NCBI GenBank assembly: GCA_032719365.1
Contig: CM064872.1
Span: 72,108,752-72,172,751, forward strand
Direction of reading: 5' to 3'
DNA from: Prinsepia uniflora
Lineage: Eukaryota; Streptophyta; Magnoliopsida; Rosales; Rosaceae
Length of the DNA stretch: 64,000 bases
The notes beneath the pieces are model-generated. The model was not told the DNA's origin. It saw nothing but the letters and a program-made list of their open reading frames with translations, and did no database searches. This document shows positions 1-10,942 of this stretch, in pieces. Within the stretch, counting starts at the first letter, position 1. Every line of letters starts with the position of its first letter. The position numbers and the translations under genes were made by a program.

Positions 1-1285
1 CACGGCGACAGACGATACGACGCTCGCCACCAGATTAGGATGTGTTCCTTCTGGAGAGGTCACGATGCACGATCTGTTGTAGGGTAGCCAATGGAGGCTC
101 GACTTCAGAGTGCGGACGATTTAGGATATCGATCGGTGATGAGTGCACCATGATCTTGTGGTGGTCGCCTCAGTTGATTCGTTCACGGCGACATACCAGG
201 ATTGAGGGCGGTCCTGGATGGATGGTTGCAAGCATCACTACGTTCGGAGTCGTGACTGACCCTTAGATATCAGGCACGATTCCCAGCTGATGTCATATGT
301 TCGGGCACGAGACCCAGTTATTTTACATTGATGATTTCGGGTCAGGGACCCTAGATGGATTTTCAAGTTCATGGCGGTTTATGGGAACCGGGCATGAACC
401 CTTAAATGGATGTAATAGATCATGACGGTTCAGGGGGACCGGGCATGAATGTTTATGTTATGTATATATATGTATTCATATACCTTCCTTTACTTGTACT
501 ATCTCCTCCAGGGAGGGTCGTTGGCCTGGGTGGACCTCGGAGTAGCCACGGAGCACCGACTGAGTGGAGTCGCCCCCCAGTTGGGTTCCTTACTCTCAAG
601 AAGGCATGGATCGTAACCTCAGGACGGGTCATTGGTCTACCGACATTGACCTTGGACTCTGAGAGACTTGGGTTTGAGACCCCGAGTAGCACACGCGTAG
701 CTTTGGAAATTGTGACAGGATTGGTTGTGTGAATTATATGTATATATGATATATATGATATACGATATGTGGTGTACGATATATGATACGTGATGTGTAC
801 AGGTTTTGGGATGAGTCCCGTATGTTTGGTATCTTTATGGATTTGGGCAGTGGCCCGTGTACGTGGTTTCATTATGGTTTTGGGCTGAGTCCCACATAGA
901 TTTGGGTAGTGGCCCGTACGGTTGATTTTTTTTTTTCTTTCATTATGATTTTGGGCTTAGTTCCCAATTATGGTTCTTTCGGATAAACGGTTTTCGAATG
1001 CATGTATTCTTTTTAGTGAAGGGTACAAATGTCTTCTTGTTAAAATGTTTTTATAAACTCTTGTTTTATCAACTCACAACTTTTAATGTTTTGACTGCCC
1101 TTCAGGTTGACAGCGGATGTGGACTGTAGCAGAGACCGAGATATCACATACCTCCTCCGGATCCTGGTGTACTCTGATAGCCCGAGTGGGCAAAGGTCGA
1201 AAATATCCCTTATCTGACACTTCGTGTCAGAATGGAGCAGGGTCATCCCGCGTTAATCCCGGGGGGATTGGAATGGGTCCTGTCA
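1..1285 (+). mobile_element. 3' part of the 5' LTR of a LARD-like LTR retroelement (cut by the window edge)
   Basis: This stretch aligns by eye with the last 1.3 kb of the LTR at 4263-7362, with scattered, mostly single-base differences. It ends in ...GGTCCTGTCA at 1285, directly before an initiator tRNA-Met primer site, which makes it the end of a 5' LTR. Near its end it has the hairpin CTGACACTTCGTGTCAG (1214-1230), which recurs in most sister LTRs. It carries fewer copies of the CATGACGGTTTATGGGAACC repeat than its partner LTR. Short ORFs here have no family resemblance and are not genes. Confidence 0.85.
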
Positions 1286-1288
1286 GCG

Positions 1289-1300
1289 TGGTATCAGAGC
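1289..1300 (+). other. Primer binding site (initiator tRNA-Met type)
   Basis: TGGTATCAGAGC lies three bases (GCG) after the LTR end. This is the standard plant retroelement PBS complementary to the 3' end of initiator tRNA-Met. The LTR-end/PBS junction CTGTCAGCGTGGTATCAGA (1280-1298) recurs exactly at 1357-1375, so the element carries a second PBS-like copy 77 bp downstream. Confidence 0.9.
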
Positions 1301-4249
1301 AGAGGATTGCTTATCAGGGCATGGTTTGCTCGTAGGATACCCTGGATGCTCTGATACTGTCAGCGTGGTATCAGAACGGAGGTTGTCTCTAATCGAGCAA
1401 CCGTGGAGCTCTTTGAGTGATGCGCAGGTCGAGGATGTTATGTCTCAATGGGCTACAGTTCGTTATCAACCTGATAGTTAGGATGCCGATTCGATAGTTA
1501 GTAGGATTGAATCATGGAATGTCTTAGTTCGACATTTGATGCCGGGGTTGCCATAGTTCTATCATGGTTGGCAGTGTGGGACCCTACGGAAGGATGAACG
1601 TAATAGTACTTTAGAGTTTTGATCGTGAGACGGTTAGTTGGGATCGTCTTTCATGATGTCGTAGGATCGATTCGACAACTAGTTTGGTGTTGTGACCATC
1701 AGCTGGTCGGATATTGTTGAGTTAAATGGATATACTGCTGGGAGTAGTCGGATTCAAGGAATCCTAGTTGAACTGACGGTAGGATTGGATTGTCATCTTT
1801 TCGATGTCAAGACCACGTGGATGGTCAGATTTTGGATTATACTGCAGTTAGCAGTTGGGTTCAGGGAGACCCTAGAGTGTGATTGTGGAACCCTACCTTA
1901 GGGTGCATGGTTCGGAAAGGTGAGTTGGCGAGTGGTCTCGACTCCGATGAGACCGATCGACGATCATGTTCGGACATGTTCGGTAATGTTTGGTCATGTC
2001 ATGTCCTGTCATGTTCGGTCTAGTCATGTCTCCTTTAGTGATGGGACTGCACTCTGCAGTCGAGGTTATGTTGAACGGTTAGACCTAGATGGTTGTCGTA
2101 CTACTTTAGTTGTGATGGATTGTTAGTGCAAATAAGGTCATGGACGACCTGGTAGACGACATTTGGTTTAGTTGAGTTACGACAGGTTAGAGATTGTTGG
2201 ATGGGTTACCAGGGTTGGTACTTGTCGATGAAATCCCTTAGTTGGGGATACAGAGTAATTAGTACAGGCGGTTGATTCCGTTGGATGCAGAGTCTGGATA
2301 TCGAGATGCCTGGTAGTTAGGTCTTAATGAGTCTGTGGCAGGCACTACTACCGAGAATGGTTGTAGTTATGGTTGTTGGGAATCGGGAACGTTCGGGGAA
2401 CGTTTTTCTTTTCTCGTATGAGTTGTTAGGGTGATTGTACCCAGAGTTGTTGGGTATGAGAAAGGCAGAGTTTCTCCAATACGAGTTGAGGTACGGGATC
2501 GTCATTCTGTATGAGCGAAGATCCAGGGTTTTCTGTTCCACACACTAGATGCAGAGGCTGATGTTGATGCTTGTGTGCTGGTGATAGTGCGTTGGTGCTA
2601 GTACTAGCGCTGGTGATGGTACCGGTGATTGTGATGACGGAGAGTCACGAGTCGGGATGCGACTCCGTCAAGATGGGCATGTGATCGGTATCTGTGGTCC
2701 GGCAGTGGATCACGGATGGAGTTAAATTGGTGATGGACACGTGGTTGATGTCCAAGTGTGTTGGTTCCGATATGGTTGGAACTTCGAAATCAAGAGAGGT
2801 TGCGATTGAGGTGACGAGAGGAGTGCGGGCTTTTCGCATTGGTAGTGGGTAATTTGAAGTCATTCGAGGTGACTTCTCAGGTTGTACCACGGTAGATGAG
2901 GTAGATGTTGTAGATTATGGTAGATGATGGATGCGTCACCATTACATTGGTCGTTTATTGGTTGGTGGACCCGGGATTTATTTTGGGTCACCATGAGGAG
3001 TTGAGTATTTTCGAGTTAGGTGACTGAGATTTCTCACTTTCTGCTTGGTGGCAGAAGATGTTAGGTTCCATGGGGTGGTGAGTGCAGCGAGTTTGTTTGC
3101 ATTCACGTAGGATGGATTTTTTTTGTCATCATGTTGGATCCTCCTTGATTTTCCTCGGTGGAATGACAAGGATCGATACGAGGTAATCAGTGAGAACCCA
3201 GTCTTGGCGTGTCTCGTCGTTGACTGATCTGTTAGATGTGGGAATTGGTTGACGACCGATGTGTCTTGGCTTTTTGGCTATGTAGATGATGGGACTGAAC
3301 TTCTTTTCGAACTGAATCCCGTACGATATATTACGCCCGAGTAAGTGTCCGACGAGGTCAGATTTTGTCAGCCCTAGAGATGTGTGGATATTGTGATTTA
3401 CTTTCCTATGAAGTCAATCAAATGTAATGTGTAATCGATTGAGCAGGTAACCGATAGGTTCGGTTTTGGTACGTCTCGGTAGATGAGAACGAGATTTCGG
3501 GTTTCAGAATCGGATTTCAAGATGACGATTCAGGATTCGATTTTGGAACTTGAAAGTGTATTTGTGGATTTGGGTTCGGAATGGTTATTCCAAATGCTAG
3601 CTTACGGAATAATGATTTCGGATTCGGATATGGAAATGGATAATGGGTCAGAGTTTTGATTTGTCTAGTACTGGATTGGACAGATGGACTCCAGAATAGA
3701 AACGTGTTTTGGCTACGACCTAGGTTGTGGTCGTCGTTGTTGTTGTGGTTGTAGGATGTTTGACGGATAGATGTACGTACCTTATACATTGTTCGAGGTA
3801 CGATACCGAGCAGACTTGTGGTGTCTGGTGACGGTATATAGGTTATGTCAGTGGTACGTTGGTGAACGTGTTGGTAGTCGGCTTAGTTCCGATACCATTG
3901 GGTTAGTCGAGGACGTGAACTAGACGTCGGATACTGTGCATTGGGTCATAGTATTTCTGGTGGGTCCAGTTACACACAGGTTGAGTGAAATGTTGGTAAG
4001 TGTTTACTCAAGTCGAGTAAATTGGTGGTCGAGTGTAGTCGATACAACATGAGTACTAGTGGTACGTCTGGTTACAGACAAGTATTGTGTTGGCGATTGA
4101 GTGCTAGTGTACATGTGTGTAAGATCGGATTTGCTTTCCACGAGTTGGATGTGGAATCAGGATAGTTGGAGTTTCGAGAACGAAACGAAATTAAGGAGGG
4201 AAGAACGGTTGGAATTAGGTCGGTTGGAATTTCGAGGAAGAAATTAATT
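1301..4249 (+). mobile_element. Non-coding interior of the LARD-like element
   Basis: About 2.95 kb lie between PBS and PPT. All three frames are broken by stops, and I see no gag zinc knuckle, protease, reverse transcriptase, RNase H or integrase motif. The interior is homologous to the reverse complement of 39932-43020 in element M: the segment CGAGGATGT..CTCAATGGGCTACA is recognisable in both. Homologous, equally gene-less interiors in two elements argue for a non-autonomous family rather than two independently decayed gag-pol elements, though very old shared decay cannot be ruled out. At 2560-2640 there is low-complexity GGTGAT-like sequence, matched in M by CAGTAT-type repeats near 42029-42080. 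Confidence 0.75.
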
Positions 4250-4262
4250 AAGGAGGGAAGGT
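4250..4262 (+). other. Polypurine tract
   Basis: AAGGAGGGAAGGT directly abuts the 3' LTR start (TGTAACATCC at 4263), the expected plus-strand primer position. A second purine block, AAGGAGGGAAGAA, begins at 4193, about 58 bp upstream and preceded by related sequence (TCGAG-AACGAAA), so the PPT region is a tandem duplication. Element M has the same pair. Confidence 0.8.
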
Positions 4263-7200
4263 TGTAACATCCCGTCCTGAAATCCGGGATTAGATTAGGT
4301 TAATCGGTGATCAATTGGGCGAAATTGGATGAACGATGCAAAATAATCGTTTTGCCCCTAGCATGGGTAAAACGTTGACTTTTTATTCTGACAGTCAAAT
4401 GGACTTTGATCGATGACCGTGACGTAGTTCGTGACGTCACGAGTTCATAGACAGGTGGCACGTTCAATTCTGACATTCGAGGAAGAAGTTATGACGTTCG
4501 GAAGCTTAAGGGCATTTTAGTAATTTTAGTTAAAAGGGGCAAATAGTTGAATTTTGAACCGAGAGGTCTGATGGCCGAGAGCCGAGGACCGTTACGTAGA
4601 TCAGGACGATACAAATCCATAGACAGGCGGCACGCCTAAATCGGAGTTTAAACGGGAGAGTTATAGGTCACGGAAGTTCAAGGGAACTATTGCACGTTTT
4701 ACGAAACGACTTAACTTTTGGATTCTAGTGGGCCCCAGATATTTAGTTCCTGCCTAATGGATGAGTGACAAGTGTCACCCATCCACAGGCCATCCTTATA
4801 CCTTCATGCATAAACCATCTCATTCTTTGTTTTTCAAACCAAACCCGATCTCACAATTTCCTCTAATCTGTGCAACCCAAACCATTTTCCCTTCACTTAG
4901 CCAACTTGAGGATGAGACAGTGAGAGACTGAGGACTGAGAGGAGGTTGCTGGACAGCCAGAACCGCCGCGGACGGCGGAATGGAGGAGGCAACCCGAGAA
5001 GGTATTTGGTTAGCCCATTTTTCCTATATTTGTCGATTTATACGTTATGGGTTGTTTTGGACGTTTGGATAAGGTTATTTAGGTTGCTAGGGATTTGATA
5101 TGAAGGTTTTTGATGGGATTTGATGGTTGTGAAGCCTGTGAACGAGAATGGAGGTTTGGACCGAAAAGGGGTAATCGGGTTCAATGGCTTCCTATATGTT
5201 TTAAACATTTTTCTTTATATATTTAGATTCATATGATCCAAATAGGAAGAATGGAGTTGAAAAGGAGAATATTGGACCGAAAATAAGGGAGAAACCAAGC
5301 TGGACCGAATTGCACAGGAACTGGCCGGTCTGAACCGGCCAGAGGTTGAAGATGAAGCACTGTGCAGGGCGCATGGAGCCCACGCGCAGTGGCTTCTCGG
5401 GGCGCGTGAGGGCTCGTGTCCCATTTTTGGGAATGTGTTCAACACGGAAAATCATCTATTCGATGTAACGGACATTTTGGAACTGGTTTCGTGTGGATCA
5501 GGCACCGTCTCGATAATGTTCGGGGCATCGGAAGGTTTTGGATCGGGATTAAAAATAGTTAAAAATTCTATAAAATTACAGGGCTTTAATGGGAGGTTAT
5601 TTAAGTAGTTAGTAACCTTCTATTACGATTTGGACAGGTTTGGGAGCCCCGGTGACAGTGATCGGCTCGGGAGAGCCGTATGGCATGCGTATCGAGGCGA
5701 CAGCTCGGACGGTCTGTGAGTGGACCTTGTTTTCTAAATTGATGCATGCATAAATGTTTATTATATGTTTTAATACATGTTTGGTGATTCCATGAGTGCA
5801 TTTGGTTGTGGTTACGTATAGGCACGTATTTCGAGGTTCCGACCTTATACGGTGCCTTTGCGGGTCTGTATTTCTATGATGGTCTAAATGAAATGGTTTT
5901 GGGATTTCAAAAGGATGAACTCGGGTATGAAACCCATTTGGTTTTATCTCGGGCATATGACGTTATTGATGACATACGGGTCTGAATCGTGGTCGCGGCG
6001 AGTGCTATGTGCACGGCGACAGACGATACGACGCTCGCCTCCGGATTGGGATGTGTTCCTTCCGGAGAGGTCACGATGCACGATCTGTTGTCGGGTATCC
6101 AATGGAGGCTCGACTTCGGAGTGCGGACGGTTCAGGATATCGATCGGTGATGAGTGCACCATGATCTTGTGGTGGTCGCGTCAGTTGATTCGTTCACGGC
6201 GACATACCAGGATTGAGGGCGGTCCTGGATGGATGGTTGCACGCATCACTACGATCGGAGTCTTGACTGACCCTTAGATATCGGGCACGATGCCCAGCTG
6301 ATGTCATATGTTCGGGCACGAGACCCAGTTGTTTTACATTGATGATTTTGGGTCAGGGACCCTAGATGGATTTCCAAGTTCATGGCGGTTTATGGGAACC
6401 GGCATGAACCCTGGAAAGTTTATTGTGGTACATGACGGTTTATGGGAACCGGGCATGAACCCTTAAATGGATGTTATAGATCATGACGGTTCAGGGGGAC
6501 TGAGCATGAATGTTTATGTTATGTATGTATATATATATATATATGTATATTCATATACCTTCCTTTACTTGTACTATCTCCTCCGGGGAGGGTCGTTGGC
6601 CTGGGTAGACCTCGGAGTAGTCACGGAGCACCGACTGAGTGGAGTCGCCCCCCAGTTAGGTTCCTTACTCTCAGGAAAGCATGGATCGTAACCTCAGGGA
6701 GGGTCATTGGTCTACGGACATTGACCTTGGACTCTGAGAGACTTGGGTTTGAGACCCCGGGTAGCACGTGCGTAGCTTTGGAAACTGTGATAGGATTGGT
6801 TGTGTGAATTATACGTATATATGATGTATATGATTTATGATATGTGATGTACGATATATGATACGTGATGTGTACAGGTTTTGGGTTGAGTTCCGTATGT
6901 TTGGTATCTTTATGGATTTGGGCAGTGGCCAGTGTACGTGGTTTCATTTTGGTTTTGGGCTGAGTCCCACATGGATTTGGGCAGTGGCCCGTACGGTTTA
7001 TTCTTTATGATTCCTTCATTATGATTTTGGGCTTAGTTCCAAGTTATGGTTCTTTCGAATAAACGGTTTTCGAATGCATGCTTGCTTTTTAGTGAAGGGT
7101 ACAAATGTCTTCTCGTTAAAATGTTTTTATAAACTCTTGTTTTGTCCACTCACGGCTTTTAATGTTTTGACTGCCCTTCAGGTTGACAGCGGATGTGGAC

Positions 7201-7362
7201 TGTAGTAGAGACCGAGATATCACATACCTCCTCCGGATCCTGGCGTACTCTGATAGCCCGAGAGGACAAAGGTCGAAAATATCCCTTGTTTGACACTTCG
7301 TGTCAGACGGGAGCAGGGTCATCCCGCGTTAATCCCCAGGGGGATTGGGATGGGTCCTGTCA
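4263..7362 (+). mobile_element. 3' LTR (3.1 kb) of the first LARD-like element
   Basis: It runs from TGTAACATCC to ...GGGTCCTGTCA. Family landmarks in order are: a TGACGT dyad (4420-4439), a 26-bp dyad with arms GGATGAGTGACA / TGTCACCCATCC (4759-4784), a CCGGTT/AACCGG cluster near 5320-5340, a GTAACG..CATTTTGG block near 5466, a series of GGGC...CCC small hairpins (5923-6990), and the end hairpin TGACACTTCGTGTCA (7291-7305). The element's TSD would be TTCAC (7363-7367); its partner lies outside the window. There is no coding sequence. Confidence 0.85.
4420..4439 (+). promoter_or_regulatory. Palindromic TGACGT pair in LTR U3
   Basis: TGACGTAGTTCGTGACGTCA holds two TGACGT cores facing each other. 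TGACG is the core of plant TGA-type bZIP sites, as in as-1. The same block is present at 8040-8059, 28407-28426, 32905-32924, 35462-35481, 39734-39753, 51532-51551 and 53830-53849. Conservation across sister LTRs is seen directly; binding is inferred. Confidence 0.5.
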
Positions 7363-8238
7363 TTCACCGCCATCCAAGGCTCCCTTACACACTCCTATGG
7401 ACCTAACAACCACCATCCAATTCCCAGATATCATCCCTAATGCCTAAAACCCGAAATGGAATTTTTGAATGGAAAACTTACCCGCTCGGGTTTGTCTCCT
7501 CCACGCCGTCGTCCACCACGGTTCCAGCCTCCTGCAGCCTCCACCAGTCCTCAGTCATCCTCTGCCTCAGCCTCAAGTGGAACCAAGTGAAGGGAATAGT
7601 TTGGGGTGTTCAGAGATGAAGAATAGTGTGAGATCGGGTTGTGTTTGTGAAGACAAGGGAAATGATCGATGCACGAATACAATTTCCTTGGGTAATGGAT
7701 GGGTGACACTTTTCACTCATCCATTGGGCCTCCTTAAAATATCTGGGCCCACTAACTGCCAAATGACATACGTCTCGTAAAACGTGCAATAGTTCCCTTG
7801 AACTTTCGTGAACTGTAACTTCGCCGTCGAACGTCCGAATTCGACCTGCCGCCTGTCTACGGATTCGTATCGTCCCGATCTACGTAACGGTCCTATGTCC
7901 TCGGCCATTGGACCTCCCAGTCCAAAAGTCAACATTTTGGCCATTTTAACCAAAATTACCAAATTGCCCTTAAACTTCCAAACGTCATAACTTTTTCCTC
8001 GAACGTCGAAATTGAACGTGCCACCTGTCTATGAACTCGTGACGTCACGAACTACGTCACAGTCATCGGTCAAAGTCCATTTGACCGCCTGAATAAAAAG
8101 TCAACATTTTGCCCACGCCCAGGGGCAAAACGGTCATTTTGCATCGTTCGTCTAATTTTGCCCAACTAATCACGGATTAATCTCGCTAATCATGATTAGT
8201 CACCAATCTAATCCTGAAATTCGGGACAAGTCATTACA
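7363..8238 (-). mobile_element. 5' portion of a minus-strand long LTR, interrupted by the upstream element
   Basis: Read on the minus strand, it starts TGTAATGACTTGTCCCGAAT at 8238 and carries the TGACGT dyad (8040-8059) and the 26-bp dyad (7697-7722), in the same order as other family members. It stops abruptly at 7362, exactly where the + strand element ends. The simplest reading is that the + element inserted into this older LTR, whose other part lies left of the window. ORFs in this stretch, such as one at 7469-7780, are accidental. Confidence 0.75.
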
Positions 8239-9229
8239 TCCGACATACACAGACTTGTAAATACTTGTGGAGAAAGCTAAGCAGCAGGGTTTTCCAGATA
8301 TGCTTGGTGGTATTGATTGTATGCACTGGAATTGGAAAAATTGTCCAACAGGTTGGGCAGGAGCTTATCGTGGCCACAAAAAAAAAATCATACAATAATC
8401 TTAGAGGCAGTTGCTTCGTATGACACATGGATTTGGCATGCTTACTTTGGAACTCCAGGTTCGCATAACGATATTAAGGGTGTATGAGTTTTACCAATGT
8501 TTAATGAACTCATAGAAGGACGGGCGCCACAGGTGGTGTTCAATGTCAACGGCCGCAACTACAATATGGGTTACTATTTGGCAAATGGTATCTATCCAAA
8601 ATGGGGCACGCTTGTTAAATTATTTCCTAAGCCTGTTAATGAGAAGAATAATTATTTTCTAGGTACCAAGAGTCATATCGTAAAGAAATTGAAAGATGTT
8701 TTGGTTTACTACAAGCTCGCTTTGGCATCATTCGGGGGGCTGCTTGTATATGCAATAAATCTATTTTACGAAACATCATGATGGCTTGGGTGATTATGCA
8801 TAATATGATTGTAAAGGATGACCGGGACGAATATGGTGAAGAATCAAAGGATGATGAGTTGGAACCATTGACATAAAGGAGAGTACGGATATATGAACAA
8901 CAACCTCCAGAGGCTTTAGAGCCTGTGGGAAGATATTGGTACAATTTTGAGGGTTTTATGCTTGATATGCACAAATTCACTCTGATATTGTTCATAACTC
9001 ACTCCGAGATAATCTAGTTGAGCACAGTTGGGCAAGGGATGGAAATATGTAATGTTATATTGATTGTAATATTTTTAATTTAGAATATGTGTTTTAATTA
9101 TCTTTAAGAAAATAATTCACATATAAATTTGAATTCTTACCCCTTGTCTCTCTCCATTAGAAACATAAAAAATGAGAGGCTACATCTTGTCTTTAGTGCA
9201 TTACTCTTACATGTACCACTAGATATGCT
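8239..9229 (+). pseudogene. PIF/Harbinger transposase relic, copy 1
   Basis: Translation gives the DDE-type core of a plant PIF/Harbinger (HARBI1-like) transposase. The first catalytic Asp is in GGIDCMHWNWKNCPTGWAG (Asp codon 8315-8317), the second in the SHNDI context near 8470, and NGRNYNMGYYLANGIYPKWG follows downstream. The gene is dead: a 10-A run (8378-8387) shifts frame, TGA at 8485-8487 interrupts the frame, and another frameshift lies near 8650-8750, after VNEK. The N-terminal half is absent, replaced by the LTR fragment ending at 8238. The 3' end near 9229 (...TATGCTC followed by TAA) resembles a Harbinger terminus with a TAA target site, which is inference. The active enzyme would cut and paste DNA together with a Myb-like partner; no partner gene is in the window. 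Confidence 0.8.
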
Positions 9230-9312
9230 CTAATAGGAAGCTCAATTAAAAAAAATACAAAAGATTTAAAATTGGACAAGAGGAACGAAAAGGGAGGACG
9301 TGTGGACCCCAA
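9230..9312 (+). other. Flank duplicated together with the transposase relic
   Basis: This matches 10861-10942, the sequence after copy 2 (AGCTC..AAAATACAAAAGATTTAAAATT..GACGTGTGGACCCCA). Because DNA outside the transposon is shared, the two relics arose by duplication of a segment and not by two insertions. Confidence 0.65.
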
Positions 9313-9997
9313 GTTGGCCTAGGTGGACCCCGGAGTAGTCACGGAGCACTGACTGAGTGGAGTCGCCCCCCAGTTGGGTTCCTTACTCTCAGAAAGGCTA
9401 TGGTTCGTAACCTCCAAGGAGGGTCATTGATCTACGGACATTGACTTGGGTAGACCCTGAAGAGACTTGGGTTTGAGATCCCGGGTAGCATGCGCGTAGC
9501 TCTAGATACCGTGACAGGTTTGGTGATATGAAATATATTGGATAAACATGATTTCAAATGGTTTGGGAAATTGTGTTTTATGATTGATAAATGGATTTGG
9601 GCTGAGATCCCACATACGTTTACTATGTTATGTTTCTATAAATGGTTTTGGGCAGGAGCCCGTATGGATGTGATTGTTTAAACATATGTGATTGGATAAA
9701 TGGTTTTACTATGCATGCATGCTTTTTAGTGAAGAGTATAAAGGTCTTTATGAAATGTGTTTTATCAAACTATTACTTTTTGTCCACTCACAGTCTTTCT
9801 GTTTTCAATACCCTTCAGGTTGAATACGGTGCGAACTGTAGCAGAGACCGGGACATCACATACCTCTTTCGGATCCTGGCGTACTCTGGAAGCCTTCATG
9901 CTAAAGGTTTTAATTTTCCCTGGTCTGACACTCCGTGTCAGAAGGGATCAGGGGCATTCCTCGTTAATCCCGGGGGGATTGAGGACGGGTCCTGGCA
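9313..9997 (+). mobile_element. 3' end fragment of a long LTR
   Basis: It starts abruptly inside the family LTR at GTTGGCCTAGGTGGACCCC and ends ...GGACGGGTCCTGGCA, with hairpin CTGACACTCCGTGTCAG at 9925-9941. It joins directly to transposase copy 2. Missing its first 2.4 kb, it marks a rearrangement breakpoint near 9312. An ORF spanning 9642-10043 simply reads through the LTR/transposase joint. Confidence 0.75.
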
Positions 9998-10860
9998 CAA
10001 AAAAAAGTCGTACAATAATCTTAGAGGCAGTTGCTTCGTATAACACATGGATTTGGCATGCTTACTATGGAACTCTAGGTTCACATAACGATATTAATAT
10101 TGTATGAGTTTGACTAGTGTTTAATGAACTCATAGAAAGACGGGCGCCACATGTGGTGTACAATGTCAAAGGCCGCAACTACAATATGGGCTACTATTTG
10201 GCGGATGGTATCTATCCAAAATGGGGCACGCTTGTTAAATTATTTCCAAAGCCTGTTAATGAGAAGATGAAATTATTTTCTAGGTACCAGGAGTCATATC
10301 GTAAAGACGTTGAAAGATGTTTTGGTATACTACAAGCTCGCTTTAGCATCATTCGGGGGGCTGCTCGTATGTGGAATAAATCTACTTTACGGAGTATCAT
10401 GATGGCTTGGGTGATTATGCATAATATGATTGTAGAGGATGACCGAGACGAATATGGTGATGAATCAGAGGATGATGAGCTGGAAACATTGACATAAAGG
10501 AGAGTACGAATATATGAGCAACCTCCAGAGGCTTTAGAGCCTGTGGGAAGATATTGGTACAATTTTGAGGGTTCTATGCTCGATATGCATAAATTCACTC
10601 CGATATAATCTAGTTTAGCAAAGTTAGGCAAGAGATGGAAACCTGTAATGTTGTATTAATTGTAATATTTTTAATTTAGAATATGTGTTTTAATTATTCT
10701 TAAGAAAATAATTCACATATAAATTTGAATTTTTACCCGTTATCTCTCTCCATTAGAGACATAAAAAATAGTTTTTGATAAAATATCATGAATAGTATCA
10801 TTTAAGAGGTTACATCTTATCTTTAGCGCATTATTTTTACCTGTACCACTAGATATGTTT
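9998..10860 (+). pseudogene. PIF/Harbinger transposase relic, copy 2
   Basis: The longest open part (10117-10497) encodes MFNELIERRAPH..GRNYNMGYYLADGIYPKWGTL..FPKPVNEK..RYQESYRKDVERCFGILQARFSIIRG..SIMMAWVIMHNMIVEDD and ends at a natural stop. The acidic MIVEDDRDE segment is where the family's third catalytic residue (Glu) lies. Upstream, in the same frame, TIILEAVASYNTWIWHAYYGT..SHNDIN is followed by TGA at 10105-10107 and TGA at 10111-10113. The first TGA sits at the same place in copy 1, so the gene was probably already dead before duplication. The first catalytic Asp region is missing here. This copy is better preserved than copy 1 in its C-terminal part. Confidence 0.8.
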
Positions 10861-10942
10861 TAATAAGAAGCTCGTTTAGAAAAAAATACAAAAGATTTAA
10901 AATTGCATAAGATGCACGAAAAGGGCGGACGTGTGGACCCCA

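Noticed and set aside
453..872. 139-codon minus-strand ORF in the first LTR
   Set aside because: It lies in LTR sequence; the sister LTR copy (6621-6947) has a shorter frame, so it is not conserved as protein. Composition follows the ATATATGATAT-type repeats.
1301..4249. gag-pol remnant in the interior of the first element
   Set aside because: I looked for zinc knuckle, protease DTG/DSG, reverse transcriptase YxDD and integrase HHCC/DDE patterns in the translated frames and found none. A profile search could still find deep remnants.
5609..5956. 115-codon minus-strand ORF in the 3' LTR
   Set aside because: The homologous regions at 29815-30087 and in M are broken at different places, so the frame is not maintained.
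7469..7780. 103-codon ORF between LTR fragments
   Set aside because: It lies inside the minus-strand LTR fragment, and corresponding positions in M are not open in the same way.
9642..10043. 133-codon ORF
   Set aside because: It reads through the LTR end into transposase relic 2 in a frame other than the transposase frame; an artefact of the joint.
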